NCBI GenBank assembly: GCA_934101425.1
Contig: CAKOQQ010000008.1
Location: 10,237 to 74,236 of the forward strand
DNA: 64,000 nucleotides
Reading direction: 5' to 3'
Origin: an uncultured Bacilli bacterium
Lineage (GTDB): Bacteria; Bacillota_I; Bacilli_A; RF39; UBA660
Part shown: positions 51,278 to 59,930 of the stretch, one piece after another
Position numbering within the stretch: the first letter of the stretch is position 1
How the letters are laid out: each line of letters opens with the position of its first letter
Program-made: the position numbers and the translations under genes
The notes under the pieces: generated by a model
Databases searched by the model: none
Seen by the model: only the letters and a program-made list of their open reading frames with translations
What the model was told of the DNA's origin: nothing

Positions 51278-51420
51278 ATCCCACACCTCCAAATAAAAAA
51301 GTAGATACAAAGTATCCACTTAAAACCATATCAAAAATATTATAATGGCATTTTACCCAAAGACTTAATCAATCGGGTGAGAAGTGGATACTTCTTCTTT
51401 CCTTTTTCAATCACTTGTAA
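51278..51420 (-). ncRNA. L20-type leader of the infC-rpmI-rplT operon
   Basis: Long untranslated leader with a terminator GTGGATAC-TTT-GTATCTAC plus T6 (51319-51295) just before infC. An upstream segment AAGTATCCACTT (about 51393-51382) can pair with the same 5' arm, AAGTGGATACTT, and so prevent the terminator. This is the layout of the Bacillus L20 autoregulatory leader. Confidence 0.75.
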
Positions 51421-51421
51421 T

Positions 51422-51449
51422 ATTATACTATAAATCTATTATTTGTCAA
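51422..51449 (-). promoter_or_regulatory. Promoter of infC-rpmI-rplT
   Basis: TTGACA (51449-51444), 16 bases, TATAAT (51427-51422) on the minus strand. Confidence 0.8.
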
Positions 51450-51538
51450 CTAAAATATTACTACTTATTAAGTTTATCATATATATTATTTTAAATCAAG
51501 CGTTTTCTAAATTTAAAATTATAATATATATAAAATAT

Positions 51539-52609
51539 TTAAGAGATGATAGATTTTGAGATAGTGATAACTGGGCGAACACCGTAGCTGTCTGCATCAT
51601 CCACGTTGCCGCGGTTCAATTGGCCATTGCGGACCACGTGCCAAGCGTCGTGAGAATCGCCGGAATATGCAGTGTTTGTCCAGTATCCCAACAAAGTACT
51701 AGAATCTGCTACATTACATCCATATGTTGTACACTTATATGTATTATCAAATAACCATGCATATTTGTTTGTTCCTGCTGCTCCACTATAAGGTGAATTT
51801 GAATTTATATGGAAAAAATAATAACTTCCTCCTGCTGTCCATCCATTATTTCCTGTTATAGTAGCTATTTCTCTTGCTTCTATTAGTCTAGCATTTATAC
51901 TTTTATTCCAACTAGACGTATCACTTTTTAGTTGTTTTAATAATGTAATTGGTCCTTTACTGTTATTTCCATAACTTCCATATTCCGCTTCTGTTCCTCC
52001 AGCAGCAATATAATCTGCTTTTGATACCCATGCAAATGTTGATGTTGTATTATGATCTAGTAGTAAATTAACTGTTGATGCTCCTTCATCATTAAAGGTA
52101 TACCACTTCATACATCCTGTTTTAGTTCCTGTAGTGCTCACTGCTTCAGAGCTTGTGCATTTAGTATTTGTTACTGGATTATAATATACTACTGTACCAT
52201 TTGCGTATGTAATTACTTGTGGAGTATCTATAGTGCATTCACTTTCATCTGTTTTAGTGCTTGTTATAGTTCCATTAGATGATACTTCTACGCAGTAACC
52301 ACTTATATACATTTTACCACTTACATTACCATTATTATCGTAAGTAAGATTTCCTTTTTTAGCTTGTTCTCCATCATACTTTAATGTGTTAGTGCTTAAA
52401 TCAATATTAGAGTTTGGCTTATTATCCATTATATTTTTTATATAATGTGTTTTTGCTGCACCTACAATACTTCTTGCACTTGCTTCTGCTGCACTTTTTT
52501 TAGAGTCTTCTATAATATTTAATACTGCAGGGGTTGCAATTAAAGCAATAACTGCTAATATTACTATTACTGCTAATAACTCTATTAATGTAAACCCTTT
52601 CTTTTTCAT
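51539..52609 (-). CDS. Type IV prepilin-like protein D with variable tip
   Basis: 356 residues. MKKKG|FTLIELL signal, stalk nearly identical to A (SKKSAAEASARSIVGAA), pilin core with an ISGYCVEV motif, and the C-type-lectin-like domain with WYTFNDEGASTVNLLLDHNT and GVRPVITISKSIIS. Variable block at residues 316-346. It stands 10 kb from the A-B-C cluster, without leader ORF or G tract. The 3' end has no clear terminator; 51480-51538 is AT-rich filler. Confidence 0.88.
   Translation of the reverse strand: MKKKGFTLIELLAVIVILAVIALIATPAVLNIIEDSKKSAAEASARSIVGAAKTHYIKNIMDNKPNSNIDLSTNTLKYDGEQAKKGNLTYDNNGNVSGKMYISGYCVEVSSNGTITSTKTDESECTIDTPQVITYANGTVVYYNPVTNTKCTSSEAVSTTGTKTGCMKWYTFNDEGASTVNLLLDHNTTSTFAWVSKADYIAAGGTEAEYGSYGNNSKGPITLLKQLKSDTSSWNKSINARLIEAREIATITGNNGWTAGGSYYFFHINSNSPYSGAAGTNKYAWLFDNTYKCTTYGCNVADSSTLLGYWTNTAYSGDSHDAWHVVRNGQLNRGNVDDADSYGVRPVITISKSIIS
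51572..51664 (-). other. Hypervariable 3' block of prepilin D
   Basis: 31 codons dominated by C-ending codons (CAC, GAC, CGC, GGC, AAC, AGC, TAC) in an otherwise AT-rich genome. Constant codons shared with A are TCC GGC, TCT, GCT TGG, GTG, GGC, TTG, GTG, GGT and CGC CCA. This fits a template of Asn and Lys codons hit at adenines. Confidence 0.65.
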
Positions 52610-52652
52610 ATTCCCTCCTTATCATAATTTAATTATAACATGTTTTTACAAA

Positions 52653-52740
52653 GAAATCACAGTTTTATAGATTTACTCCCTTTAAGTTTCTTACTAAGGA
52701 GTATCTCATCTGTGATATAGTATTTCTTAAGTATAACTTA
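52653..52740 (-). terminator. Long imperfect hairpin between the ynbB-like gene and prepilin D
   Basis: ATCACAG/CTGTGAT outer arms and ATACTCC/GGAGTA inner arms on the minus strand, followed by a short T-rich run; a CTTAAG...CTTAAG palindrome lies before it. Probably a terminator, but a structured leader for prepilin D is also possible. A TATAAT lies about 30 bases before prepilin D with no clear -35. Confidence 0.4.
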
Positions 52741-52743
52741 AGA

Positions 52744-53937
52744 TTAGTTTTCTAAATTATTTATAGCTTCCATAACACCTAAATAGCCATATTCATATGT
52801 CATAGCTCCTTGTAAATAAGCGACATAAGGACTTCTAAGTGGGGCATCACAAGAAAGTTCTATAGAACTACCTTGATTAAAACTACCTGATGCCATTATT
52901 ATTTCATCATCATATCCAGGCATATCACTTGGTATAGGAGTACTACTTGCATCTATTAGTGAACCTTTTTGTATTCCTTGTACAAATGAGATAAGCTTTT
53001 CTCTATCATTAAATGTTATAGTTTGTACTATATCTACTCTTTCACTATTATATTTTGGTTCTACTACATATCCTTTTTGTTCTAATAAATAACTTGCTAA
53101 TATAGCTGTTTTAAGAGCACTACCTACAACACTAGGCGAAATAGCAAGACCTTGTAACAAACTTTTATTTATTCCTAGACTAGGTCCTACTTCTTTTCCT
53201 TCTCCTGGTAATGTTAACCTTTCACCAGCTAACTTAACTAAGTCTCTTTTACCAACGATATAAGCTCCATTAGGTGCTATAGTACCACCTAAGTTTTTTA
53301 TAAGTGAACCAACTACAATATCAGCACCTACTTCAGTTGGTTCTTTTTCATTTACAAATTCACAATAACAATTATCTACCATAATTATAATATCTTTATT
53401 TATATCTTTTATTAGTTTAATTACTTTTTCTAATTTACTAATTGATAAACTTTTTCTAGTAGAATAACCTTTACTTCTTTGTATATGTACTACTTTTACA
53501 TTATCTAAACTAGTTTTAATTTTATCATAGTCAAAGTTATCATCTACTAAATCTATTTGTTTATATATAACACCATATGATTTAAGTGATGAAGGATTAT
53601 CTTTTATACCTATTACTTCATGTAATGTATCATAAGGTGTACCTGATATACTTAAAAGTACATCATTTGGCCTTAATAATGCAAAGAAAGCGACTGTAAG
53701 AGCATGTGAGCCTGATATAAATTGGTTTCTTACAAGTGCATCTTCACATTTAAATATATCACTATATACTTTTTCTATGGTATCTCTACCTAAATCATTA
53801 TATCCATAACCGCTAGTTGAATTAAAATGTATTTCAGATACATTATTTTTATGAAAAGCGTCTAATACCTTTTTACTATTATATAAAGTAAGAGCATCTA
53901 CCTTATCAAATTCTATTTTTAAATTACTATCTATCAT
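52744..53937 (-). CDS. ynbB: PLP-dependent Cys/Met-metabolism-type protein, YnbB family
   Basis: 397 residues, fold type I PLP enzyme of the 'aluminium resistance' or methionine gamma-lyase-like family. NSTSGYGYNDLGRDT opens it, VRNQFISGSHAL binds PLP phosphate, MVDNCYCEF precedes the lysine in VGSLIKNLGGTIAPNGAYI, and the end is APLRSPYVAYLQGAMTYE. Substrate unknown. Start at 53937 has GGTGG upstream and overlaps the SDR gene by 11 bases. Confidence 0.85.
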   Translation of the reverse strand: MIDSNLKIEFDKVDALTLYNSKKVLDAFHKNNVSEIHFNSTSGYGYNDLGRDTIEKVYSDIFKCEDALVRNQFISGSHALTVAFFALLRPNDVLLSISGTPYDTLHEVIGIKDNPSSLKSYGVIYKQIDLVDDNFDYDKIKTSLDNVKVVHIQRSKGYSTRKSLSISKLEKVIKLIKDINKDIIIMVDNCYCEFVNEKEPTEVGADIVVGSLIKNLGGTIAPNGAYIVGKRDLVKLAGERLTLPGEGKEVGPSLGINKSLLQGLAISPSVVGSALKTAILASYLLEQKGYVVEPKYNSERVDIVQTITFNDREKLISFVQGIQKGSLIDASSTPIPSDMPGYDDEIIMASGSFNQGSSIELSCDAPLRSPYVAYLQGAMTYEYGYLGVMEAINNLEN

Positions 53938-54661
53938 ATATTCCACCATCTACTCTTATTATTGAACTATTTATATAAGTTCCATCATTACATACAAAAT
54001 ATGCTACTTTAGCTATTTCAAAAGGATTTGCAAATCTATGTAAACATATTTTATTTAATTCTTTTTCTTTAAAAGATATATCCATATCTTTATTCATATC
54101 GGTATCTACCCAACCTAAAGCTAAGGCATTTACCCTTATATAAGGTGAAAATTCTTTAGCTAAATTATGAGTTAAAGAAATAACACCAGCTTTTGATGCA
54201 TCGTAATCTATACTTTCAGGATAACAAGTATCTATTCCATTAGTTGAAGAAATATTTAAGATTACACCTTCTTTTTTATCATACATATATGTACCAAAGT
54301 ATTTGCTAACTAAAAAAGTTCCTATTAAGTTTGTATCTAATATTTTTTTAAAGTTATCTATACTTTTATCTATAAACATAGTATCAATTGCTATACCAGC
54401 ATTATTTATAACAACATCAATTCTACCCATTTCTTTTATTACTTTATCAAACATTTCTTTAACTTCAGATTCTACACCTACATCACATTTTATAAGTAAA
54501 ACTTTTACATTATATGTTTTTATTTCTTCTTCTAACGTCTTAGCTTCTAAATAACTAGTATTATAGTTTATTACGACATCATAACCATTTTTACTAAATT
54601 CTTTTATAATAGCTCTACCAATACCTTTTGATGAGCCTGTTACTAGTACTACTTTATTCAT
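53927..54661 (-). CDS. SDR-family 3-oxoacyl-ACP reductase (FabG/YmfI-like)
   Basis: 244 residues from ATG 54661 (AGGAGG upstream). Rossmann motif TGSSKGIG near residue 8, NNAG near 84, catalytic S...YDASK near 138-155, and the closing VDGG. Could be the fatty-acid-synthesis reductase or the YmfI paralog; YmfI genes lie beside ymfF/ymfH in Bacillus, but those genes are 48 kb away here. Close to efp. Confidence 0.82.
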   Translation of the reverse strand: MNKVVLVTGSSKGIGRAIIKEFSKNGYDVVINYNTSYLEAKTLEEEIKTYNVKVLLIKCDVGVESEVKEMFDKVIKEMGRIDVVINNAGIAIDTMFIDKSIDNFKKILDTNLIGTFLVSKYFGTYMYDKKEGVILNISSTNGIDTCYPESIDYDASKAGVISLTHNLAKEFSPYIRVNALALGWVDTDMNKDMDISFKEKELNKICLHRFANPFEIAKVAYFVCNDGTYINSSIIRVDGGIYDR

Positions 54662-54675
54662 AATACCTCCTAAAT

Positions 54676-54698
54676 AAAAATAGCACATAAAGTGCTAT
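54676..54698 (-). terminator. Terminator after efp
   Basis: 7-bp stem (54680-54686 with 54692-54698) including the efp stop, followed by T5 on the minus strand. Confidence 0.65.
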
Positions 54699-55252
54699 AA
54701 TCTTGAATCATATTTACCATCTTTAGTTGAAACGATAATAACTTCTCCATCTTCAATAAAAAGTGGTACTCTAACTACTAAACCATTTTCAAGTTCTGCA
54801 TCTTTAGTAGCATTTGTTGTAGTGTTACCTTTAACAGCTGGTTCAGTATGAACTACTGTATATTCTATTTTTTCTGGTAAAATCATTCCTAATAATTCTC
54901 CATTATAGAAACTTAAATCAACATTGATGTTTTCTTTTAAATATTTAATATCGTCACCAATTTGATCTTTAGTTAATTCAACTTGTTCATAAGTTTCCAT
55001 ATTCATAAAATAATAAGTATCACCAGTATTATATAAATAAGACATTGTTTGTTTTTGAATCATTGCTTTTTCTAATTTAATACTTGTATTAAATGTTTTT
55101 TCAACTGTAGAACCTGTTCTTAAGTTTCTTAATTTAGCTTTTACAAATGCTGCACCCTTACCTGGTTTTACATGTTGGAATTCTAATACTACATAAATAT
55201 TATCTTCAAATATAAATGTTATTCCATTTTTTATATCATTTACGTTAAACAT
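54695..55252 (-). CDS. efp: Translation elongation factor P
   Basis: 185 residues, three beta-barrel domains; helps ribosomes through polyproline stretches. The tip loop reads HVKPGKGAAF with K32 at the modified position (a lysine as in E. coli and Bacillus, where it carries beta-lysyl or 5-aminopentanol groups). The end has GLVVRVPLFIEDGEVI. Two proline-rich products in this window, including the repeat protein at the right edge, are possible clients. Confidence 0.97.
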   Translation of the reverse strand: MFNVNDIKNGITFIFEDNIYVVLEFQHVKPGKGAAFVKAKLRNLRTGSTVEKTFNTSIKLEKAMIQKQTMSYLYNTGDTYYFMNMETYEQVELTKDQIGDDIKYLKENINVDLSFYNGELLGMILPEKIEYTVVHTEPAVKGNTTTNATKDAELENGLVVRVPLFIEDGEVIIVSTKDGKYDSRL

Positions 55253-55283
55253 AATTTCCTCCTTTCGAGTAATTTAGTTATTT

Positions 55284-55451
55284 TTATTTTTTTTCTTTAT
55301 GAGTTGTAGTTTTTTGACAATTTGAACAATATTTGTTTAATTCTAAACGTTCAGTTGTATTTTTTCTATTTTTTTCTGTACGATAGTTTTCTCTTTTACA
55401 TTCAGTACATTCTAGAGTTACTCTTTCTCTATTTTCACCTTTTTTAGCCAT
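55284..55451 (-). CDS. rpmG: 50S ribosomal protein L33
   Basis: 55 residues: [20 protein letters not shown] start, two zinc pairs CTEC (15-18) and CSNC (42-45), then a lysine-rich end. Both pairs are intact, so it is the zinc-binding (C+) form. AGGAGGGA ribosome-binding site. It lies between the class B PBP and efp, with 31 bases to the efp start. Confidence 0.93.
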   Translation of the reverse strand: MAKKGENRERVTLECTECKRENYRTEKNRKNTTERLELNKYCSNCQKTTTHKEKK

Positions 55452-55494
55452 AGTAAACTTCCCTCCTTTAAAACACTAATAGCATTATAACAAA

Positions 55495-57513
55495 TTATTT
55501 GTAAAAATAAAAGTATTTTTTTATAACTTGTTGTGCAATTCTCTTATTTACACTACTTCTATAGTAAGAAGAACCCTTATTATGAGATATATCTGGCGAA
55601 ATAATTGCAAATGCCACTTTAGGATTATTATACGGTGCAAATGATACAAATGAATTACTAATAGTCTCTGTATCAACAATACTATCATTATTTGTATCAA
55701 TAAAACTTTGACTAGTTCCTGTTTTACTAGCTGGATAATAACTATTATCTACAAATCCATATGATGTTCCATAAGCACTTGATGCAATAAATCCTTTTTT
55801 TACTCTATCTATATATTCATCTTTAGTATTTACTTTATTAAGTTTAATTGGTTTATATTCATATATTAAATCGCCATCACTACTATATGCTTTATTTACT
55901 AAATTTAATTTCATTCTATTACCATTATTTGCAAGGGTACTTATATATTGTGCTATTTGAATTGGTGTATAAGTATCGTATTGTCCTATAGAAAAATCTA
56001 ATAAATGACCTGGTAATGTACTAGTTCCTTTATAACCTAAAGTTTCATTAGGTAAATCAATACCCGTTTTTATTCCTAGTCCAAATTCTGCAAAAGTATT
56101 TCTATATATTTCAAAAGCACTTTTATCTATAACAAGTGGTTTATTGTATTCATATACTCCTTTACCAACTTTAATAGCAGTATTAAACTGATAAGTATTA
56201 GATGATTTAGCGAGAGCATCTATATCATTTATATTACCCATATAGTAAACAGAACATTTTTCTTTAGTAGCTGCTATTTTAATACAACTATCATTTCTTA
56301 CTTCACCAATTTTTAAAACACTTTCATTATATCCAACTAATTGAGATGCACCTTTTACAACAGAACCTGCGACAACTGTAGAGGTTATAACTCCAGGTGT
56401 ATAATCGTATACTTTACCATCTATTATTTGCCTGCCTGCCATAGATAATATTTCACCAGTATTAGGATCTGTTATTATAACAAATGATTTATTATAATAC
56501 TCGGTGTTAGGTTCTTTTTTAGCGTTTATTAGTTCTTTTTCTATAATACTTTCTACTTCTTTTTGTAAATTTATATCAATTGAAAGCACTATATCACTAC
56601 CACGATGACCTTCTTCTATTAGTTTATAAGTACCATTTTCTACTTCATATTTATTTTTAGTACCTCTTAGATAACTATCATATTCATACTCTAAATAACT
56701 AGTTCCTACATTATCATTTAAACTATAACCTTTATTTAAATAATACTCTTTTAAATTTAATGGTAATGATGAAGTTGAAACACTACCTAATATACTTTTA
56801 AAAGTATTACCATATAAATATACTCTTTCCCAATCTAATCTAGTATTTACACCATTTAATGAATTGATATTTTCACCTATATATGCATATTCCATATCAG
56901 TTGCATTCTTTTTTATTATTTTTTCATCATAAGAATACCCTTTATTCATTAAATAATATATATATGCACTTTTACTATCAACTGTAGAAAGTTCTTCATT
57001 AGTTACTCTTTCTAATTTGTAATTATAAATATCATCTACCGTTATTTTTCTTTCTTTTAAATTTTGTAATTCCTCTTCTGTTATTTTTTTATCTGCAATT
57101 TCTTTATTTTTATCTACAAAATAAGTTCTTAACATTTTATCTGTAGTATTACCATCTATTTCTAGTTTAGTACTAAGTAAATCTGCTAGTTCAATTTCAG
57201 TTTCTACACTTACATTTTTATTCTTTTTATAATAAATAACTTTTATAGCTTTATTATCAACTAATAAATTACCATTTCTATCATATATTCTTCCCCTTGG
57301 AGCGGTAGAACCATATACTATATTTTTAGTTAAAGTATTTATTTTATTTTTATAATAATTATTTTTTATTACTTGTATATAAAATAAGTTAATTACTAAA
57401 ATAGACATAACAAAAATTATCAATGAAATAAGTATATTATATCTTTTTACTATAACTTCATTAATATCTTTAAACGCTTTATAATAACTATATTTTTTAT
57501 TATAACTTTTCAT
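55495..57513 (-). CDS. Class B penicillin-binding protein (transpeptidase)
   Basis: 672 residues. Cytoplasmic tail, membrane anchor (about 26-48), then a pedestal domain with STAPRGRIYDRNGNLL and a long variable part. The transpeptidase domain has S384-VVK387, S437-S-N439 and K597-TG. PBP2-type (elongation) or SpoVD-type (division/spore) identity is unresolved: there are no PASTA domains. Upstream it is divergent from the DUF2624 gene. Confidence 0.92.
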   Translation of the reverse strand: MKSYNKKYSYYKAFKDINEVIVKRYNILISLIIFVMSILVINLFYIQVIKNNYYKNKINTLTKNIVYGSTAPRGRIYDRNGNLLVDNKAIKVIYYKKNKNVSVETEIELADLLSTKLEIDGNTTDKMLRTYFVDKNKEIADKKITEEELQNLKERKITVDDIYNYKLERVTNEELSTVDSKSAYIYYLMNKGYSYDEKIIKKNATDMEYAYIGENINSLNGVNTRLDWERVYLYGNTFKSILGSVSTSSLPLNLKEYYLNKGYSLNDNVGTSYLEYEYDSYLRGTKNKYEVENGTYKLIEEGHRGSDIVLSIDINLQKEVESIIEKELINAKKEPNTEYYNKSFVIITDPNTGEILSMAGRQIIDGKVYDYTPGVITSTVVAGSVVKGASQLVGYNESVLKIGEVRNDSCIKIAATKEKCSVYYMGNINDIDALAKSSNTYQFNTAIKVGKGVYEYNKPLVIDKSAFEIYRNTFAEFGLGIKTGIDLPNETLGYKGTSTLPGHLLDFSIGQYDTYTPIQIAQYISTLANNGNRMKLNLVNKAYSSDGDLIYEYKPIKLNKVNTKDEYIDRVKKGFIASSAYGTSYGFVDNSYYPASKTGTSQSFIDTNNDSIVDTETISNSFVSFAPYNNPKVAFAIISPDISHNKGSSYYRSSVNKRIAQQVIKKYFYFYK

Positions 57514-57550
57514 ATGTCACCTTTTTATTAAAATTTCATATAATATAAGT

Positions 57551-57793
57551 ATGAAAGATAAATTATTTAAAATGTATATTGATAATATAAAAAAAGAAGA
57601 TGTTATTAATTATTGTAAACAAAATAGCTTAAATGTTACTACAAAAGATATAGATTTTACTTATTCTTATATAAAAAGTATTAAAGATTTTTCTAATATA
57701 GATAATCATATTAATACTTTAAAAAAGAATGTTTCACCTAGTGCTAGTGTAGTAATTGATAAAATGTTTAATAAATATAAAAATTATATGTAA
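57551..57793 (+). CDS. yqfT: DUF2624 (YqfT-like) protein
   Basis: 80 residues, helical; LKKNVSPSASVVIDKMFNKY near the end matches the shape of YqfT proteins, which lie beside nfo (yqfS) in Bacilli. Here it converges on nfo with 10 bases of overlap. A TATAAT ends about six bases before the ATG and there is no Shine-Dalgarno sequence, so the mRNA may be leaderless. Function unknown. Confidence 0.7.
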   Translation: MKDKLFKMYIDNIKKEDVINYCKQNSLNVTTKDIDFTYSYIKSIKDFSNIDNHINTLKKNVSPSASVVIDKMFNKYKNYM

Positions 57794-58677
57794 TAACTTC
57801 TTACTTGTTCAATCATATTAGGATTGAACTTTTTTTCTTTTATCATTTCTATTTCAAATTTGTATGGTGGATAAGCTTTATCCTTAGAATTATCATCTTT
57901 TGTTATATATGGTGTCTCTAATATTTTTGGTATATCTTTAAGTCTTTCATTATATATAACTTTAATTAAGTTATCAAATCCAATTGTTCCAAATCCTATA
58001 TTTTCATGTCTATCTTTATGAGAGGCTTTTACATTTTTACTATCATTTACATGCACACACTTTATTTTATCTATACCTATTACTGAATCAAAATAGTCTA
58101 AGTATTCACTAAATGATGACATATCATAACCAGCGTCATTTAAATGACAAGTATCTATACATACCATTAGATTTGGCAAATTAACTTCATCTATTATTCT
58201 TTTTATTTCTTCTAATTTAGACCCTACTTCACTACCTTTTCCTGCCATAGTTTCAAGAAGTACCATTACATTACTTCCACCTATAGAATTTTTAAGTACA
58301 TCTACTATACTTTCTATACCTTTATCAATGCCATTATTTACATGACTACCAGGGTGAAGTACTAATTTATTTAATCCTAAGTTTTCTACTCTAGATATTT
58401 CTTGCTTTAAAAAATTTATATTAAAATCTCTATTTAAAGGATTTGCAGGATTAATAATATATGGTGCATGAACTATTATATTATTACTATCAAAATTATT
58501 TTCATCCATAATTTTTTTTGCTTCATTAAGCAAATCCTCTCTTATAGGATATCTATTTGTATTTTGTGGTGCTCCTGTATATAACATTAGAGCGTTTGCA
58601 TTATAACTAAGTGCTTCTTTTACACTTTTTACTAATTGTTCATCTTTACTAAAAGACACATGTGATCCTATTATCAT
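57784..58677 (-). CDS. nfo: Endonuclease IV (AP endonuclease)
   Basis: 297 residues, TIM barrel with three zinc ions, cuts 5' to abasic sites. Motifs: IIVHAPYIINPAN, KLVLHPGSHV, LLETMAGKGSEVG, CIDTCHLNDAGYD, CVHVNDSKNVKASHKDRHENIGFGTIG and ILETPY. All zinc ligands look present. Complements nth in this window. Confidence 0.96.
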   Translation of the reverse strand: MIIGSHVSFSKDEQLVKSVKEALSYNANALMLYTGAPQNTNRYPIREDLLNEAKKIMDENNFDSNNIIVHAPYIINPANPLNRDFNINFLKQEISRVENLGLNKLVLHPGSHVNNGIDKGIESIVDVLKNSIGGSNVMVLLETMAGKGSEVGSKLEEIKRIIDEVNLPNLMVCIDTCHLNDAGYDMSSFSEYLDYFDSVIGIDKIKCVHVNDSKNVKASHKDRHENIGFGTIGFDNLIKVIYNERLKDIPKILETPYITKDDNSKDKAYPPYKFEIEMIKEKKFNPNMIEQVRSYYI

Positions 58678-58707
58678 ATTACCCTCCTATAACATTATAC
58701 AATAACT

Positions 58708-58733
58708 AAAAAAAAGAAACAATTTGTTTCTTT
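58708..58733 (-). terminator. Terminator after the coiled-coil protein gene
   Basis: 10-bp stem (58713-58722 with 58724-58733), T8 on the minus strand, touching the stop codon. Confidence 0.7.
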
Positions 58734-59298
58734 AATTTGATGATCTTTGTTGTTGTCTAAAATTAATTAAATCTATTTCTTTTTTAACAGCTTCTACTTC
58801 TTCAGGAGTATAGCCTACTAATATTCTTGAATTCTTATGTTTAAATGCTTCATTTTGTTCTTTTAATTCTTCAATTCTTTTAGTACAATCTTCTATTTCT
58901 TTATTGTTATTTTCAATAGTGCTTTTTATCCATTTATATCTTTCAACTGCTATTGTAACAAGTCTTTTTTCATGATAATTTTTATATACATTAGAATAAA
59001 ATAATGCTGTTAAATAAGAAAACTTTGGTTTTGCTTTTGCTACTGGTGTACTAACTAAAGCTTTTGCAAGTAAAGGATCTATTACATGTAAGATATCTTC
59101 TTTATCTTCATCAGTTAATAAAGATTCTTCTTTTACTTCTTCCACTTCAATTACTGGTTCTTTTTTTTCTGGTTTGAAATATTGGATAGATTTATTTAAT
59201 AAATCTTCCATTATATTTAGGTTTCTTCTACCTACAATATAACTTGGTTTTTGATAAAGTAAATCAAAATCTAATTTTTCTACTAATTCACTAACCAT
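58732..59298 (-). CDS. Uncharacterised helical protein, 188 residues
   Basis: Soluble, charged protein with an acidic linker (PVIEVEEVKEESLLTDEDKED), a helical middle part and a coiled coil (about 130-160, ENNNKEIEDCTKRIEELKEQ). No family recognised. It overlaps the DUF1292 gene by one base, so the two are probably expressed together. Confidence 0.6.
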   Translation of the reverse strand: MVSELVEKLDFDLLYQKPSYIVGRRNLNIMEDLLNKSIQYFKPEKKEPVIEVEEVKEESLLTDEDKEDILHVIDPLLAKALVSTPVAKAKPKFSYLTALFYSNVYKNYHEKRLVTIAVERYKWIKSTIENNNKEIEDCTKRIEELKEQNEAFKHKNSRILVGYTPEEVEAVKKEIDLINFRQQQRSSN

Positions 59299-59564
59299 TA
59301 AAATAATCCCTTTGATATATTAACTAAAACTTGTTTAATATCATTCCAAACCATTTCATCTTCTACACCTGCAAGTATAATTGCACCTTTATCATTTTCA
59401 GTTAATTCAGATGTATATATTTCAACATTACCTTTTTCATCTTTTTTATTTTCAGTATATATTAAATATTTTTTTCTATTTGATTTTAATGTAAAAAATG
59501 CAACGATATCAACTACTTTTTCTTGTCCATTTTCATCAATTATCTTTATAGTATCTTTTTCCAT
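59298..59564 (-). CDS. DUF1292 protein (YrzB-like)
   Basis: 88 residues with the DUF1292 pattern: ENGQEKVVDIVAFFTL, RKKYLIYTEN and EIYTSEL. In Bacillus yrzB lies in the yrzL-yrrK-yrzB block; its function is unknown. Here it stands with an unknown coiled-coil gene. GAGGTG ribosome-binding site upstream. Confidence 0.8.
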   Translation of the reverse strand: MEKDTIKIIDENGQEKVVDIVAFFTLKSNRKKYLIYTENKKDEKGNVEIYTSELTENDKGAIILAGVEDEMVWNDIKQVLVNISKGLF

Positions 59565-59609
59565 TATTTCACCTCTTTATATTCTAGGTAAATTATAACA
59601 TAAGAAGTT

Positions 59610-59930
59610 CTAATTTTCAATCATTTTACTTAAAACTTTAAATGTTTGTCTAAGTGCTTTATTTGTTTTTTTCTCTATTAGTAAAGATAATTTAAGACCT
59701 ATTCTTTTTTTATTATTTTTTTCCATTACAATATAATTTTCTAAATCTATTTTTTTACCATTTTTAACATCTTCTTCAAATTCTTTTATTTTCTCATTAG
59801 TAAGCGTTACTTTTTTATTGTTAGAATATTCATAATATCCATTATAAGAGGCTATATAAAGAGTTGTAAAAGTAAATAATAATATTAAAAAGATACCTTT
59901 AAATAAATTTATTTTATGTTTATTTTCCAT
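59610..59930 (-). CDS. Small membrane protein downstream of spoIIP (YqxA position)
   Basis: 106 residues with one N-terminal membrane helix (about 9-27) and a basic extracytoplasmic part. It overlaps spoIIP by 11 bases. In Bacillus yqxA (DUF3679) holds this place after gpr-spoIIP; sequence likeness is too weak for me to confirm. Role unknown, possibly spore-related through its operon. Confidence 0.55.
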   Translation of the reverse strand: MENKHKINLFKGIFLILLFTFTTLYIASYNGYYEYSNNKKVTLTNEKIKEFEEDVKNGKKIDLENYIVMEKNNKKRIGLKLSLLIEKKTNKALRQTFKVLSKMIEN

